Positions 34,487 through 44,399 of a stretch of DNA of 64,000 nucleotides are shown piece by piece. The notes under the pieces were generated by a model. The model had not been told where the DNA came from. It saw only the letters and a list, made by a program, of their open reading frames with translations, and did no database searches. Positions within the stretch are counted from its first letter, which is position 1. Every line of letters begins with the position of its first letter. The position numbers and the translations under genes are program-made. The stretch is from G965233625 sp965233625 (GTDB taxonomy: Bacteria > Planctomycetota > Planctomycetia > Pirellulales > Pirellulaceae). The stretch is taken from contig OZ247499.1 of the NCBI GenBank assembly GCA_965233625.1, forward strand, positions 2,604,001 through 2,668,000, given 5' to 3'.

Positions 34487-37159
34487 ATGAGCTCGTTGTT
34501 CCAGGAAGAGCTGGCTTTGCTCCGCACCACGCTGGAAGACACCATCTCTCAGCTCTGCGGCGAATCTGCGCTGCGGCTGCTGCAACATGTCCGTGAGGCT
34601 GGCCCCGGCGAAATTGACTGGGGCGCGCTTTCGTTCAGCGATCTTAAGCTGGTGATACGCGCGTTCATGCTCGAGCTGGAACTGGTCAACGTGGCGGAAG
34701 ACCGTGAACGCATCCGCGTGCTCCGCCGGCGCGAACAGGAAGCTTCACCAGGACCGCGGCCGGAATCTATCGCCAGCGCCGTGGCCAACCGCAAGGGCGA
34801 TGTGCTGGCCAATGGCGATCTTCGTGTCGAAGTTGTTTTCACAGCCCACCCGACGGAAGCCAAACGCCGTAGCGTGCGCCGCAAGCTGAATCGCATCCGC
34901 GATCTGCTGAAAGAAACCGACGCCCCCCAGCTGCCCGGCGAACGCCAACGCACGATGGCGGAGATCACGGCCGAACTGGTCCGGCTGTGGCAGACCAACT
35001 TTATCCGCGCCTGGCGCCCGTCCGTGTTGCAGGAAGTGCGCCGCGGCCTGGCGATTCAACAAACGCTCTGGGATGTGGCGCCAAAGATTGTTAACGACCT
35101 CCGCACCGCCACAGAGCATCAGCCGGGCGCCGTCGCTCTGGAAGACACCACACAGTTTGCCGACAGCCTGCGATTCGGCTCGTGGATCGGCGGCGACCGC
35201 GACGGGCACCCCTACGTTACGGTCGGCGTGACGGCTGAGACCATTGAATGGTTACGTGATGCAGCACTGACGCTGCATCAGAATTCCTGCCACCAGCTGG
35301 TGCGGCTGCTGAGTCTTTCCACCAGGCAGGTTGAAATTGCACCAGAGCTGATTGAGAAAACCTCCGCTGCGATCAAACGATGGCCCGGAACGGAAGATCA
35401 GCTTCAAGACATCGCCCCGGACGAGCCTTTCCGCCGTTGGCTGCGGATCATCGGCTGGCGACTGAAACAGACCGCCGGGCTGGGCACAGCAACCGCAGCG
35501 ACAAATAGCGGCGCCTATGGCAACGCGATGGAGTTGCATGACGATGTCAAAGCGATTTACACCGCGGTGAAACAGACCACCGGCGGCGAACTGCATTGCC
35601 GCGATATTCTGATCTGGCTGGATCAGATCCGGGTGTTTGGCTTTCATCTGACGCGGCTGGATATCCGGCAGGACGCCCGCGTTTACAGCGAGGTGGCTGG
35701 CGAGTTGCTCGCTCATTTCGGCGCCGGCAAAGATCTATCGCAAGACGAAACACTAGACGCCATTACTGAGCATTGGGATGCGAAGTTTCCGTCGGACAAA
35801 GAAATCTTCAGTGAGAAGACCCGCGAGACGTTGCTGCTGTTCCAGCTAATCGCCACCGTCTACCAGCAGAGCGGCCCACAAGCGTTCGGCGGGCATGTGA
35901 TGAGCATGACAAGCCACGCCTGCGATGTAATGACGGTGCAATGGTTCTGGAAGATGGCAAGTGAAGCGGCAGGCGTAGATGCGCGGCTGCCCATCGTGCC
36001 ACTATTTGAAACGATTGAAGACCTTGAGAACGCCCCGCAGATATTGGCGCAGGTTCTGTCTGTGCCCGCCTACCGCGAGTACGTCGCGGCGCAGGATAAC
36101 CGGCAGATGGTGATGCTGGGCTATTCCGATAGCACCAAAGACGGCGGCTATTTGGCCAGTTGCTGGAACACGTACCGCGCGCAGGAACTGCTGTTTGATA
36201 CCGCTGCCCAGGCAGGTGTGAATCTGACCTTCTTCCACGGTCGCGGTGGTTCCTTAGGTCGCGGCGGCGGACCGGCGGACCGCCTGGTGTATCACCTGCC
36301 CCCTGGCGCCTTCAACGGCTCGCTGCGGTTGACGGAGCAGGGCGAAGTGATTGCGGACTATTATGACAATCCCGCCGTCTGCTATCGCCGCATTGAACAG
36401 TTGATGGCGGCATCGATTGCCGTCGCCGATGAGAAACGCGATTATCCGGGCGAGTGGACCACGCAGCTCAATGAGCTTGCCTCCGTTTCGGTCGAAAAAT
36501 ACCGGCAGCTGATTGAACTGCCCGGCTTCGTGCCATTCTTCCGCAAGGCAACGCCGATTGTGGAGATTGAACAGCTGCCCATCGGCTCCCGCCCGGCGCG
36601 GCGCAAAGGAGACCAGGGCCTGTCGAGCCTGCGGGCTATTCCGTGGGTGTTCTCGTGGACGCAGTCCCGCTGCCTGCTGCCCGCCTGGTATGGCATTGGC
36701 AGTGCATTGGAGAGTTGCCTGCAAGATGATGCGGTGAAATCGCAACTGGTGCAGATGTATCAGAACTGGCCGTTTTTTCAGTCAGTGATCCGCAACGCAG
36801 AGTCCGCCCTGGGTAAGGCAAGCCTGGAGATCTTCCGAAGTTACGCCCAGATGGCCGCAGGGCAGGACGATGTTCACGAAATCTTAACGCTGATTGAATC
36901 CGAGTACGAACTGTCCTGTCGAGTGATCCTAGCCATCACGGGCCGGGGCGCCCTGCTGGAAGATAGCCCGTGGCTGCAAGAGTCCATCCGCGTGCGGCGG
37001 CCGTTTCTGGACCCGCTGCACCAGATGCAGATTGAGCTCATCCGTCGCATGCAGCAGCTAAATCAGCCGGAAGAGAATGTTGAAGCCGTGGAGGAAATCC
37101 GGCATCTAACAAGATTAACGATTAAAGGGATTGCGGCAGGCATGCGTTCGACTGGTTAG
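34487..37159 (+). CDS. ppc: phosphoenolpyruvate carboxylase
   Basis: An 890-residue enzyme of typical length. It adds bicarbonate to phosphoenolpyruvate to give oxaloacetate, refilling the TCA cycle. Motifs: VVFTAHPTEAKRRS with catalytic His121, GSWIGGDRDGHPYVT, GYSDSTKDGGYLAS, the glycine loop FFHGRGGSLGRGGGP, IPWVFSWTQSRCLLPAWYG and the C-terminal GIAAGMRSTG, where most enzymes have RNTG. No N-terminal phosphorylation site of the plant type. It has its own divergent promoter region opposite nhaR. Confidence 0.97.
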   Translation: MSSLFQEELALLRTTLEDTISQLCGESALRLLQHVREAGPGEIDWGALSFSDLKLVIRAFMLELELVNVAEDRERIRVLRRREQEASPGPRPESIASAVANRKGDVLANGDLRVEVVFTAHPTEAKRRSVRRKLNRIRDLLKETDAPQLPGERQRTMAEITAELVRLWQTNFIRAWRPSVLQEVRRGLAIQQTLWDVAPKIVNDLRTATEHQPGAVALEDTTQFADSLRFGSWIGGDRDGHPYVTVGVTAETIEWLRDAALTLHQNSCHQLVRLLSLSTRQVEIAPELIEKTSAAIKRWPGTEDQLQDIAPDEPFRRWLRIIGWRLKQTAGLGTATAATNSGAYGNAMELHDDVKAIYTAVKQTTGGELHCRDILIWLDQIRVFGFHLTRLDIRQDARVYSEVAGELLAHFGAGKDLSQDETLDAITEHWDAKFPSDKEIFSEKTRETLLLFQLIATVYQQSGPQAFGGHVMSMTSHACDVMTVQWFWKMASEAAGVDARLPIVPLFETIEDLENAPQILAQVLSVPAYREYVAAQDNRQMVMLGYSDSTKDGGYLASCWNTYRAQELLFDTAAQAGVNLTFFHGRGGSLGRGGGPADRLVYHLPPGAFNGSLRLTEQGEVIADYYDNPAVCYRRIEQLMAASIAVADEKRDYPGEWTTQLNELASVSVEKYRQLIELPGFVPFFRKATPIVEIEQLPIGSRPARRKGDQGLSSLRAIPWVFSWTQSRCLLPAWYGIGSALESCLQDDAVKSQLVQMYQNWPFFQSVIRNAESALGKASLEIFRSYAQMAAGQDDVHEILTLIESEYELSCRVILAITGRGALLEDSPWLQESIRVRRPFLDPLHQMQIELIRRMQQLNQPEENVEAVEEIRHLTRLTIKGIAAGMRSTG

Positions 37160-37274
37160 GGACACTTTCGTTTTATCTAAGCGAGCGCGGTTTAATTCTA
37201 TAAATAGTTTGCCTCCCGTCGCCGTATATTAAAACATTGAGGGTGCATGTTTACCTAGCCGGGATCTTTTATCA

Positions 37275-39416
37275 ATGACGCAGCCGCCTGTTGGACAACC
37301 TTCCGATAGCCGCTACACGGACGCTCTAAATACGCTTGAACGGTTTTCGAAGTCCGCAAATATTGCGTTCGATAGTGTTCTGGCGTTGCGGACGCTGGGT
37401 GAAGCGGCAAACTCGATCCCTGGTGACGACTGGCTTGCATGGTCGCGGCGCCTGGTAGAGGTAGGAGAAACACTGAACCTGCGGATCCGCTCTGTCGAAG
37501 CAACCTTCGACGAAGCCATGAAGTTTGTCCGCAACGGCACGCCGGTCGCCACCTGCATTGAACACGAAGACGGCCTCGTCTGGATCACCGCCACGGCAAG
37601 CAACGGGCGGAAGGTCAAAGTGATTACCTCCGACGATGAGAGGGACCGTTGGGTCACCGCGTCATCATTGCGGCGGCAACTGGGACTGGTATCCAGCACT
37701 AGCGAAGCCCGCTGGTCGATTGGTCAGCCTGCTCTCAGTTGCAGCGCGGACATCGACAATGCGCCAGAGAAACCGATTCCGCCCATGCGGCGGTTGTTCC
37801 GCCTGATGCTGCCCGAACGCGGCGACTTGTGGGTTGTGGTGGTGTTCTCATTGGTCGCCGGGCTGCTGGCCTTGGCTTCGCCTGTGGCGGTTGAAGCGCT
37901 GGTGAACTCTGTGCAGTTCGGCCAGGTGTTCCAGCCGGTGCTGGTGCTTTCGATCCTGCTGTTTGTGTTCCTGGCGTTCGGCGCCGCCATGAAGCTGATG
38001 ATCACGCTGATCGTCGAAATCCTCCAGCGGCGGCTATTCGTCCGCGTGATCGAAGATCTGGCGTACCGGCTACCACGTATCCGGCAGAGCGCGCTGGACG
38101 ATAAAAACGGCCCGGAAATGGTCAATCGATTCTTCGACGTGGTCACGGTGCAGAAGGCGGTTTCGTCGCTGCTGCTGGATGGCATTGCACTGGTGCTTCA
38201 AACCCTGATCGGCATGGTGGTGCTGGCGTTCTACCATCCGTTTCTGCTTGGGTTCGACGTGGTGCTGCTGGTTGTCATCGCTTTCATCGTGTTCGGCCTG
38301 GGTTACGGCGCCGTGAAGACGGCTGTGAAAGAGTCGAAGGCGAAGTATGCGGTGGCCGAATGGCTGGAAGAACTGGCAAAGAATCCATCGACCTTCAAGA
38401 TGAACTCAGGCACCCAGTTTGCGCTGGACCGGGCAGACCTGCTGGCGGTCAGCTGGCTGGAAGCACGCCGCAAGCACTTTATGATTCTGATCCGTCAGAT
38501 CGGTTTCTCGCTGGGTCTGCAAGCTGTAGCTGCCACGGTGCTACTGGGGCTGGGCGGTTATCTGGTGATTATCCGCGAACTGACCCTCGGCCAGCTGGTG
38601 GCTGCGGAACTGATTGTGATGGTGATTGTCGGATCGTTCGCCAAAATCGGTAAGCATATGGAGACGTTCTACGACCTGCTTGCCTCCACCGATAAGCTGG
38701 GGCAACTCTTCGACCTGCCAGTAGAAACGCACAACCGCCTTTACCATCTGCGCGAACCAGGTCCGGCTGCCATTTCCGTTGAGAATGTTTCGTACTCGTA
38801 CTTCGGGCGCAGCGCCGTCAAAGGTTTAAGCGTGGAACTGAAGCCGGGTGAAATCGTGGGGCTGCGTGGCCTGGCCGGTTCGGGCAAGACGACGCTGATT
38901 GACCTGATCACAGGCATCCGTCAACCATCCAGCGGGCGTGTAATGCTCGACGGCATCGACATCCGCGAACTGCGGCCCGACTCCCTCCGCGAACATCTGG
39001 CCGTGGCCGGAGCACCCGGCATTTTCCACGGGACGCTGGAAGAGAATATCCACCTTAACCGCACCAGTATCCGCTCTAGCGATGTCCGCGACGCGCTGGA
39101 GTTTGTCGGATTGCTGGAAGAAGTCAGCCAGTTGCCCAACGCCATGACCACGCAACTGCAATCGGGCGGCGCCCCGTTAACGAGTGGCCAAGCCGCTCGG
39201 CTGGGCATTGCGCGGGCGATCGTCGCGCGGCCCCGTCTGCTGGTGATTGATGGCGCCTTTGACTCGCTAGCAGACGCCACGGTGCAAGACATTATGCAAC
39301 GGCTAGCAGCGGAAGACTGCTGGACGGTGCTCATTGCCAGCAACCGCGACGAAGTGCTTGAAGCCTGCGAGCGGCAGATCTCGCTTTCGCCGCCTGTCGC
39401 ATCCGCTGCGGGTTAA
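37275..39416 (+). CDS. ABC exporter (type I secretion type) with degenerate nucleotide-binding domain
   Basis: A 713-residue half-transporter. Residues 1-165 form an N-terminal soluble domain, perhaps a C39-like fold without an obvious catalytic cysteine. Residues 180-460 hold about five or six membrane helices, and 498-705 the ATPase domain. Walker A is intact (GLAGSGKTT, 532-540) and the signature reads LTSGQ (635-639). Walker B is LLVID followed by Gly660 where the catalytic Glu should be; the Q-loop glutamine is missing (LAVAGAPGIFHG), and the H-switch histidine is Asn690. ATP may bind but normal hydrolysis looks impaired. Followed directly by membrane-fusion and TolC-like genes. Confidence 0.85.
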   Translation: MTQPPVGQPSDSRYTDALNTLERFSKSANIAFDSVLALRTLGEAANSIPGDDWLAWSRRLVEVGETLNLRIRSVEATFDEAMKFVRNGTPVATCIEHEDGLVWITATASNGRKVKVITSDDERDRWVTASSLRRQLGLVSSTSEARWSIGQPALSCSADIDNAPEKPIPPMRRLFRLMLPERGDLWVVVVFSLVAGLLALASPVAVEALVNSVQFGQVFQPVLVLSILLFVFLAFGAAMKLMITLIVEILQRRLFVRVIEDLAYRLPRIRQSALDDKNGPEMVNRFFDVVTVQKAVSSLLLDGIALVLQTLIGMVVLAFYHPFLLGFDVVLLVVIAFIVFGLGYGAVKTAVKESKAKYAVAEWLEELAKNPSTFKMNSGTQFALDRADLLAVSWLEARRKHFMILIRQIGFSLGLQAVAATVLLGLGGYLVIIRELTLGQLVAAELIVMVIVGSFAKIGKHMETFYDLLASTDKLGQLFDLPVETHNRLYHLREPGPAAISVENVSYSYFGRSAVKGLSVELKPGEIVGLRGLAGSGKTTLIDLITGIRQPSSGRVMLDGIDIRELRPDSLREHLAVAGAPGIFHGTLEENIHLNRTSIRSSDVRDALEFVGLLEEVSQLPNAMTTQLQSGGAPLTSGQAARLGIARAIVARPRLLVIDGAFDSLADATVQDIMQRLAAEDCWTVLIASNRDEVLEACERQISLSPPVASAAG

Positions 39417-39497
39417 TCCAGCCATATTGATCGTGAAGATGGCGTAAACATTAACGGTTATTCCGGTTCGTATCCGATAGACAGGTAAGAGAATCAG

Positions 39498-40841
39498 ATG
39501 TCAACCACTCTCACTACCGTAACGCGTGAACGTCTACCGGCCTTGAAGCTGGTGCAATCCTCCCTTTTTGCGTGGAGGCTTGCTCAGTTCCTGCTTGTCG
39601 CTTTAGCGCTCTCCATCCTGGCGATGGTGTTTGCACCTTGGCAACAGACTTCGCGTGGCACCGGCAAAGTGGTGGCCTATGTACCCCAGGAACGACAACA
39701 GACGGTGACTTCGCCCGCCAAAGGCGTGGTTTTGCAAGTGGCCAACGGCTTACGTGAAGGGATGCGTGTAGAAAAAGACGACTTCATCCTCGAGATCGAA
39801 CCCGTCGCCGCCAACCTGATCGGACAGCTTCAAGGCCAGAAAACTGACCTGGACGCGAAACTTGCAACCCTGGAAGCCAAAGCAGAGGTATACGACCAGA
39901 ACATCGTTGACTTTCAAGCCGCTCAGGTCGCCGCCGTCAGCGCTGCGGACGAACTGGTGCTGGCTGCGAAATCGAAACTGGATGCAGAGAAGAAACTCAT
40001 CGCCGCCTACGAAGCTAAAAAGCTCCAGGCGCAACAGAACTACGACCGGCAATCGGGACTGGCTGCGAAAGGCATTAAATCCACATTGACGGTGGAGAAA
40101 CTAAAGAAGGAACTGGATGTCGCCACCTCCGAGTTGAATTCACTGCACCTGAAGATTGAAGCCCTCAACAAAGAATGGGAAGCCAAAAAGAACGAACGGC
40201 TTCAGAAAGAACGGATCGCTAAGACAAAGGTCGATTATGCCCGCGCGATGAAGCAGGACGCACTGGGGCAGATCGCAACGCTGAGCAAAGAACGGCGAAG
40301 CGTAAACATTAAACTTGCAGAACTGGAACGCCTTAAGATTACGGCGCCACGCGCTGGCACCATCTTCAGACTGCCCATTTACGAACGTGGACAAGCCATA
40401 AAAGAAGGTGACGCATTATTTACGATCGTGCCCGACACCACACAGCGCGTCGTCGAGCTATGGGTGCCCGGTAACGACATGCCGCTGATCCGCGAAGGAG
40501 ACCCGGTGCGTTTGCAGTTTGAAGGTTGGCCCGCCATTCAGTTTGCGGGAGCGCCTTCGTTTTCATCAGGAACCTTTGGCGGCAAAGTCGCTGCCATCGA
40601 CCCGACAGACGACGGCAAAGGTAAATTCCGGATTCAGGTCAAACCCGACGACCCGATGGGCTGGCCTTCGGATACACAACTGCGACAAGGCGTCCGCGCC
40701 AACGGATGGGTGCTGCTGCGGCAGGTGCCACTTGGATGGGAAATCTGGCGTCAACTCAATGGCTTCCCGCCAGCCATCAAGAGTGATGACGAGTCAGAAG
40801 ATAAGTCGAAAGACAAAAAGAAAGTAAAGCTACCGAAATGA
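39498..40841 (+). CDS. HlyD-family membrane fusion protein
   Basis: A 447-residue periplasmic adaptor. One transmembrane segment lies at about residues 25-45 (FLLVALALSILAMVFAPW). It is followed by a biotinyl-lipoyl-like half motif (VTSPAKGVVLQVANGLREGM), a long coiled coil at about residues 110-290 and the second lipoyl half (ITAPRAGTIFRLP), then beta-barrel segments. The C-terminal tail is very rich in Lys, Asp and Ser. It links the inner-membrane ABC protein to the TolC-like protein; the last four bases overlap the next gene. Confidence 0.9.
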   Translation: MSTTLTTVTRERLPALKLVQSSLFAWRLAQFLLVALALSILAMVFAPWQQTSRGTGKVVAYVPQERQQTVTSPAKGVVLQVANGLREGMRVEKDDFILEIEPVAANLIGQLQGQKTDLDAKLATLEAKAEVYDQNIVDFQAAQVAAVSAADELVLAAKSKLDAEKKLIAAYEAKKLQAQQNYDRQSGLAAKGIKSTLTVEKLKKELDVATSELNSLHLKIEALNKEWEAKKNERLQKERIAKTKVDYARAMKQDALGQIATLSKERRSVNIKLAELERLKITAPRAGTIFRLPIYERGQAIKEGDALFTIVPDTTQRVVELWVPGNDMPLIREGDPVRLQFEGWPAIQFAGAPSFSSGTFGGKVAAIDPTDDGKGKFRIQVKPDDPMGWPSDTQLRQGVRANGWVLLRQVPLGWEIWRQLNGFPPAIKSDDESEDKSKDKKKVKLPK

Positions 40842-42685
40842 CCGGCTCAACATACATGGGTGTCGCCACCTCCGTGGTTGTCTTACTGCTGACAGCAGGC
40901 TGTCAGACAGCGCAACCAGTGGCCAGCACCGAAGAGCTGTTGCAACTTTCAGAAACAGCGTCCGCCCATGTAACGCCAGAGTCGTCAGCACGCGTGCCCG
41001 CGCCGCAATATCCCCGCGCGCGGAATGCGCAACAAGCCGCCTATCAGGGGCCACGCCTAAGGCGACTGCCCGCAGTAGCAGACGGCGTTGCCCAGGCAGC
41101 CTACAACCAGCCACCTCCGGCGCCGATGGGCACAACCCCTGGCGCCAGCGAGTTGCCCGCCCCGGATGACTTGCGGCAGCCCTTGCCCGCGCCGATGGGC
41201 AATCCCATGCCGCGTCCGATGGGCAACCCGGCGCCAATGCCCTTAGCTTCGCCCGGCGTCGAGGTTATCGAGGCGCCTTTAGCCACGCAGGACCCGCAGA
41301 CGGATCTCACTCCCCTGCAACTCACGCAAGTGGTTCTATCAGTGCGTGAGCATTATCCCATGCTTCGTTCGGCCCAGGTCGAGCGGCAGATTGCAGACGG
41401 TAAACGGCAGTCCGCCGATGGCGCCTTCGACCTGAAGGTGAAAGCCTTTTCTATCGCAGAGCCGCTGGGCTTCTATGACAACTACCGTAACGGCATCAAG
41501 CTCGAGCAGCCTTTGCTCAACGGCGGATATCTGAAGGCTGGCTATAAACTGGGCCGCGGCGATATCGAACCGTGGTACCAGGAACGCGCCAGCGACGAAG
41601 GCGGCGAACTCTCCGCTGGTTTTGCAGTCCCGCTGTTTAAGGATCGCGCGATCGACGCCCGCCGGGCCGAGATCGCCCGCACGGGCATTGCCCGCCAGGC
41701 CGTGGACGCAGCCGTGCAGATTCAGTATCTGGAATATGTACGCCTTGGATCGCGGCAATACTGGGAATGGGTCGCCGCGGGTCAATCCACCTTGTCATAC
41801 CGCCGCCTGTTGGCGTTGGCCAAAGAACGTGAAGAACAGATAGAAGAAGGCATCAAAGCAGGCGACAAAGCGCCGATCAGCCGGATTTACAACCAGCGGT
41901 TGATCGCCAAACGCGAAGCCAAAATCATCGAGGCCGAACGGAAAGTCCAGAAGGCCGCCATCAAGCTTTCGCTGTTCCTGCGTGACTCGCAGGGCATGCC
42001 GCAGCTACCATCCAGCGAACTGCTACCCGGCGGATTCCCGTCGATCATCCAGCCTGACCTTAGCCGGCTGCCGATGGATATCGAGAACGCCATCGCCATC
42101 CGTCCGGAAATTGTCGACCTTAACCTCCAGGCCCGCATCGCCAGAGTGGACCTGGCAGAAGCTGAGAACGGTACGCTGCCTCGAATTGACTACCACATGG
42201 AAGCGTCGCAGGATGTGGGCAAGCGTTCCTCCAAAAAAGGCGACAAAAAGCCGTTTGAACTTGAATTCGGCTTCACCGGCGAGATGCCCGTTCAGCGCCG
42301 CAAAGCGTTCGGTAAAATCACCAGCGTCCGCGGCAAACTCGCGCAGATCGCCGTCAAGCGGCAGTTTGTCATCGACAAGGTGAAGGCAATGGTGCAGGAC
42401 GCAGTCTCTGCGCTCAACGCTGCTGCCGGCCGCATTGATAGATCCGAAGCCAATCTGCGGCTCGCACGCGAAACGCTCCGGTTGGGTGGCATTCAATACG
42501 AAGCAGGCGACATTGATCTTGTCGTGCTCAACATTTTCGAGCAAGCCGTCGCCGACGCGGAACTGGAACTGATCGCAGCCAAGATGGACTACTTCAGCGC
42601 GCTGGCCGATTACCAGGCCGCCATCGCGCAGACGCCCATCGACAATCTCAACAACCCGGCACAGCCCGGCATCCCGCGACCGTAG
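40838..42685 (+). CDS. TolC-family outer-membrane efflux protein with lipobox and Pro/Met-rich linker
   Basis: A 615-residue protein. The N-terminus has a lipoprotein signal (VVVLLLTAGCQT, Cys22). Residues about 85-140 are a proline/methionine/glycine-rich linker with repeated P-M-G-N-P units. The rest is two OEP-type helical-hairpin/strand repeats (VREHYPMLRSAQVERQIADG, ARRAEIARTGIARQAVDAAV, LRLARETLRLGGIQYEAGDI). It forms the outer-membrane channel of the export system. The ATGA overlap with the adaptor gene points to one operon of three genes. Cargo unknown. Confidence 0.9.
   Translation: MTGSTYMGVATSVVVLLLTAGCQTAQPVASTEELLQLSETASAHVTPESSARVPAPQYPRARNAQQAAYQGPRLRRLPAVADGVAQAAYNQPPPAPMGTTPGASELPAPDDLRQPLPAPMGNPMPRPMGNPAPMPLASPGVEVIEAPLATQDPQTDLTPLQLTQVVLSVREHYPMLRSAQVERQIADGKRQSADGAFDLKVKAFSIAEPLGFYDNYRNGIKLEQPLLNGGYLKAGYKLGRGDIEPWYQERASDEGGELSAGFAVPLFKDRAIDARRAEIARTGIARQAVDAAVQIQYLEYVRLGSRQYWEWVAAGQSTLSYRRLLALAKEREEQIEEGIKAGDKAPISRIYNQRLIAKREAKIIEAERKVQKAAIKLSLFLRDSQGMPQLPSSELLPGGFPSIIQPDLSRLPMDIENAIAIRPEIVDLNLQARIARVDLAEAENGTLPRIDYHMEASQDVGKRSSKKGDKKPFELEFGFTGEMPVQRRKAFGKITSVRGKLAQIAVKRQFVIDKVKAMVQDAVSALNAAAGRIDRSEANLRLARETLRLGGIQYEAGDIDLVVLNIFEQAVADAELELIAAKMDYFSALADYQAAIAQTPIDNLNNPAQPGIPRP
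41121..41226 (+). repeat. short CCGATGGGC repeats in the linker of the TolC-like gene
   Basis: CCGATGGGCA occurs at about 41123, 41192 and 41217, with degenerate copies between, encoding repeated Pro-Met-Gly. It appears to be an expanding low-complexity linker. Confidence 0.6.
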
Positions 42686-42712
42686 TCTGTCGAACGCGAA
42701 GCAACGTTCGTG

Positions 42713-43117
42713 TTACTTCGCGGGGATTTCGATCTTGAAGCTGTTTTCCCCAGCAACAACCTGCTTGGTGATATCAGTCGAAGACTCACTCCAGTAGCGG
42801 CTGGGCACACCTCCGCCGCCGCTCATCGAAACAGCCTCAGGCTCGGCGGATGAATTGTCGTCGTTCAACTTAGGCGCCAGATACACCTTGTAATCGCCTA
42901 CAGGCAAAGGCTTTGGCAACTGGAACGAGCCGTCATCCTTCAGGTTCGTATTGCCGCCCTGCCCGGTCGTCATATCCAGGAAGATCACCGCGGCGTCGCT
43001 AAAGGGTTTGCCGTCAAAGGTAACCGTACCCGCCACGGCGCCGGTGGCAGGCCCGCCGCAACCGCACAGCATCACGGTGACAAAACAGAGCAGTACAAGG
43101 TAGTTCAATCTTTGCAT
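42713..43117 (-). CDS. small lipoprotein with carboxypeptidase-regulatory-like fold
   Basis: A 134-residue protein with a lipoprotein signal (MQRLNYLVLLCFVTVMLCGC, cysteine 20). The mature part AVAGTVTFDGKPFSDAAVIF ... PVGDYKVYLAPK has the pattern of planctomycete carboxypeptidase-regulatory-like domains, a beta sandwich. In planctomycetes such genes commonly accompany DUF1559 genes, and one lies just upstream on the same strand. No enzymatic residues. Function unknown, probably envelope-bound. Confidence 0.75.
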   Translation of the reverse strand: MQRLNYLVLLCFVTVMLCGCGGPATGAVAGTVTFDGKPFSDAAVIFLDMTTGQGGNTNLKDDGSFQLPKPLPVGDYKVYLAPKLNDDNSSAEPEAVSMSGGGGVPSRYWSESSTDITKQVVAGENSFKIEIPAK

Positions 43118-43218
43118 CTTCAGCCTATACAGTGTCGCTAGTCAGTAGAAAAACGATAGTCATCCCGGCGCCAAGTGGAGCCAGGATGTTGCTCAAACAG
43201 ATTGGTGCCGCGTTTTCA

Positions 43219-44196
43219 TCAATAGTCGCCAACCGGTTGTCCGTCGTAGCGGCAAGCCAGACGTTTCAGCGTATTGAAGTCGATGGTTTCAGGTGGGAAC
43301 CTCACACTGCCATCGGCCAGGGCGACCATGATCCCGCCCGGATGATTCGAATTCCAGTGCGTGTTGTTGCGATACATCGCATCCGTGGCGCCGGTCTGAA
43401 TAATCTGCGAGTTGGGCGCGAAGCGGACGCAACTGGTGCCAGACTGCCAGAGGTCGCTGCAACTTGTATCTTTCAGATTGCGCGGGTGTCGTGCGCCGTA
43501 CCACGCACCGTAGTAGTTGGCCGTAAGATTCCGGCCATCCACCAGCGCCGACTGTTCCGCCACGGCGATTGTATTGCTGGTGCCATCGGTAATCGCCGCA
43601 AAGTCGATTGCGTCATTCGGGAACAGTATACCGTTGTCGCACGACCAGCCATGACCGCAGTCGCGGGTGCCCAGATCTGGATTGGTGCCGGGAATCGGAC
43701 GGGCAGCACCTTGATTGCCGGCGTAGGTAGCGTTCATGGCTTGCGTATTGTTATGGCCGCCTATCTCATCAAGGGTGGTTGACGGACAGCGATACACATC
43801 AACAACAAGGTTCCGCAGCACGTCTACACCGTTCAAAGCATTGCCACCCGCGGCGCCGCCCGCCATAAAGTACGACGTGTCATCCAGTGACAAATTGTCG
43901 GTAATGTTGCTCTGCTCTAAAAACGGCAGAATAAACGCCCGCCAGTTGGTGCCGTTTGAAGGCCACGCCTCGCGGTAGTTATTGGCGCCCATCGGAAATT
44001 CGTTGTAGGTGTCGTGGTGGTTGTGAAGCCCCAACCCAAGTTGTTTAAGGTTGTTGGAACAAGACATCCGCCGCGCCGCTTCTCTTGCGGCTTGCACTGC
44101 GGGAAGCAACAACGCGACAAGAACGCCAATGATCGCAATCACAACCAGGAGTTCGACCAACGTAAAACCACGCCGTCTGAAAGAAGAAACGCTCAT
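43219..44196 (-). CDS. DUF1559 protein with prepilin-type N-terminus
   Basis: A 325-residue protein starting MSVSSFRRRGFTLVELLVVI, a type IV prepilin-like methylation/cleavage site (G followed by FTLVE) and a single hydrophobic helix. After it come the family segments AVQAAREAARRMSCSNNLKQ and the C-terminal H-x9-DG pattern (SNHPGGIMVALADGSVRF). The ATG at 44196 has GGAG ten bases upstream; the frame is open to 44268 but the extra residues are not conserved. DUF1559 is greatly expanded in planctomycetes; function unsettled, probably pseudopilin-like envelope proteins. Confidence 0.92.
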   Translation of the reverse strand: MSVSSFRRRGFTLVELLVVIAIIGVLVALLLPAVQAAREAARRMSCSNNLKQLGLGLHNHHDTYNEFPMGANNYREAWPSNGTNWRAFILPFLEQSNITDNLSLDDTSYFMAGGAAGGNALNGVDVLRNLVVDVYRCPSTTLDEIGGHNNTQAMNATYAGNQGAARPIPGTNPDLGTRDCGHGWSCDNGILFPNDAIDFAAITDGTSNTIAVAEQSALVDGRNLTANYYGAWYGARHPRNLKDTSCSDLWQSGTSCVRFAPNSQIIQTGATDAMYRNNTHWNSNHPGGIMVALADGSVRFPPETIDFNTLKRLACRYDGQPVGDY

Positions 44197-44399
44197 TCGG
44201 GATACTCCAGAGAGAAGAAGAGTAAATGATGCTGTATGCAGATTACTGAGTTTCAGCCAGGAGTCCAAGCAAATTCACGCCGAATTGATCGCAAATTCGT
44301 CTATCCACATGCGACTTTACGGATACGACGGGCGGAAACCACAGGTCAGCCCGTTGGGCTATACTTACATTTAGGGGTATCTACCGGGGAGGTTCCGCA

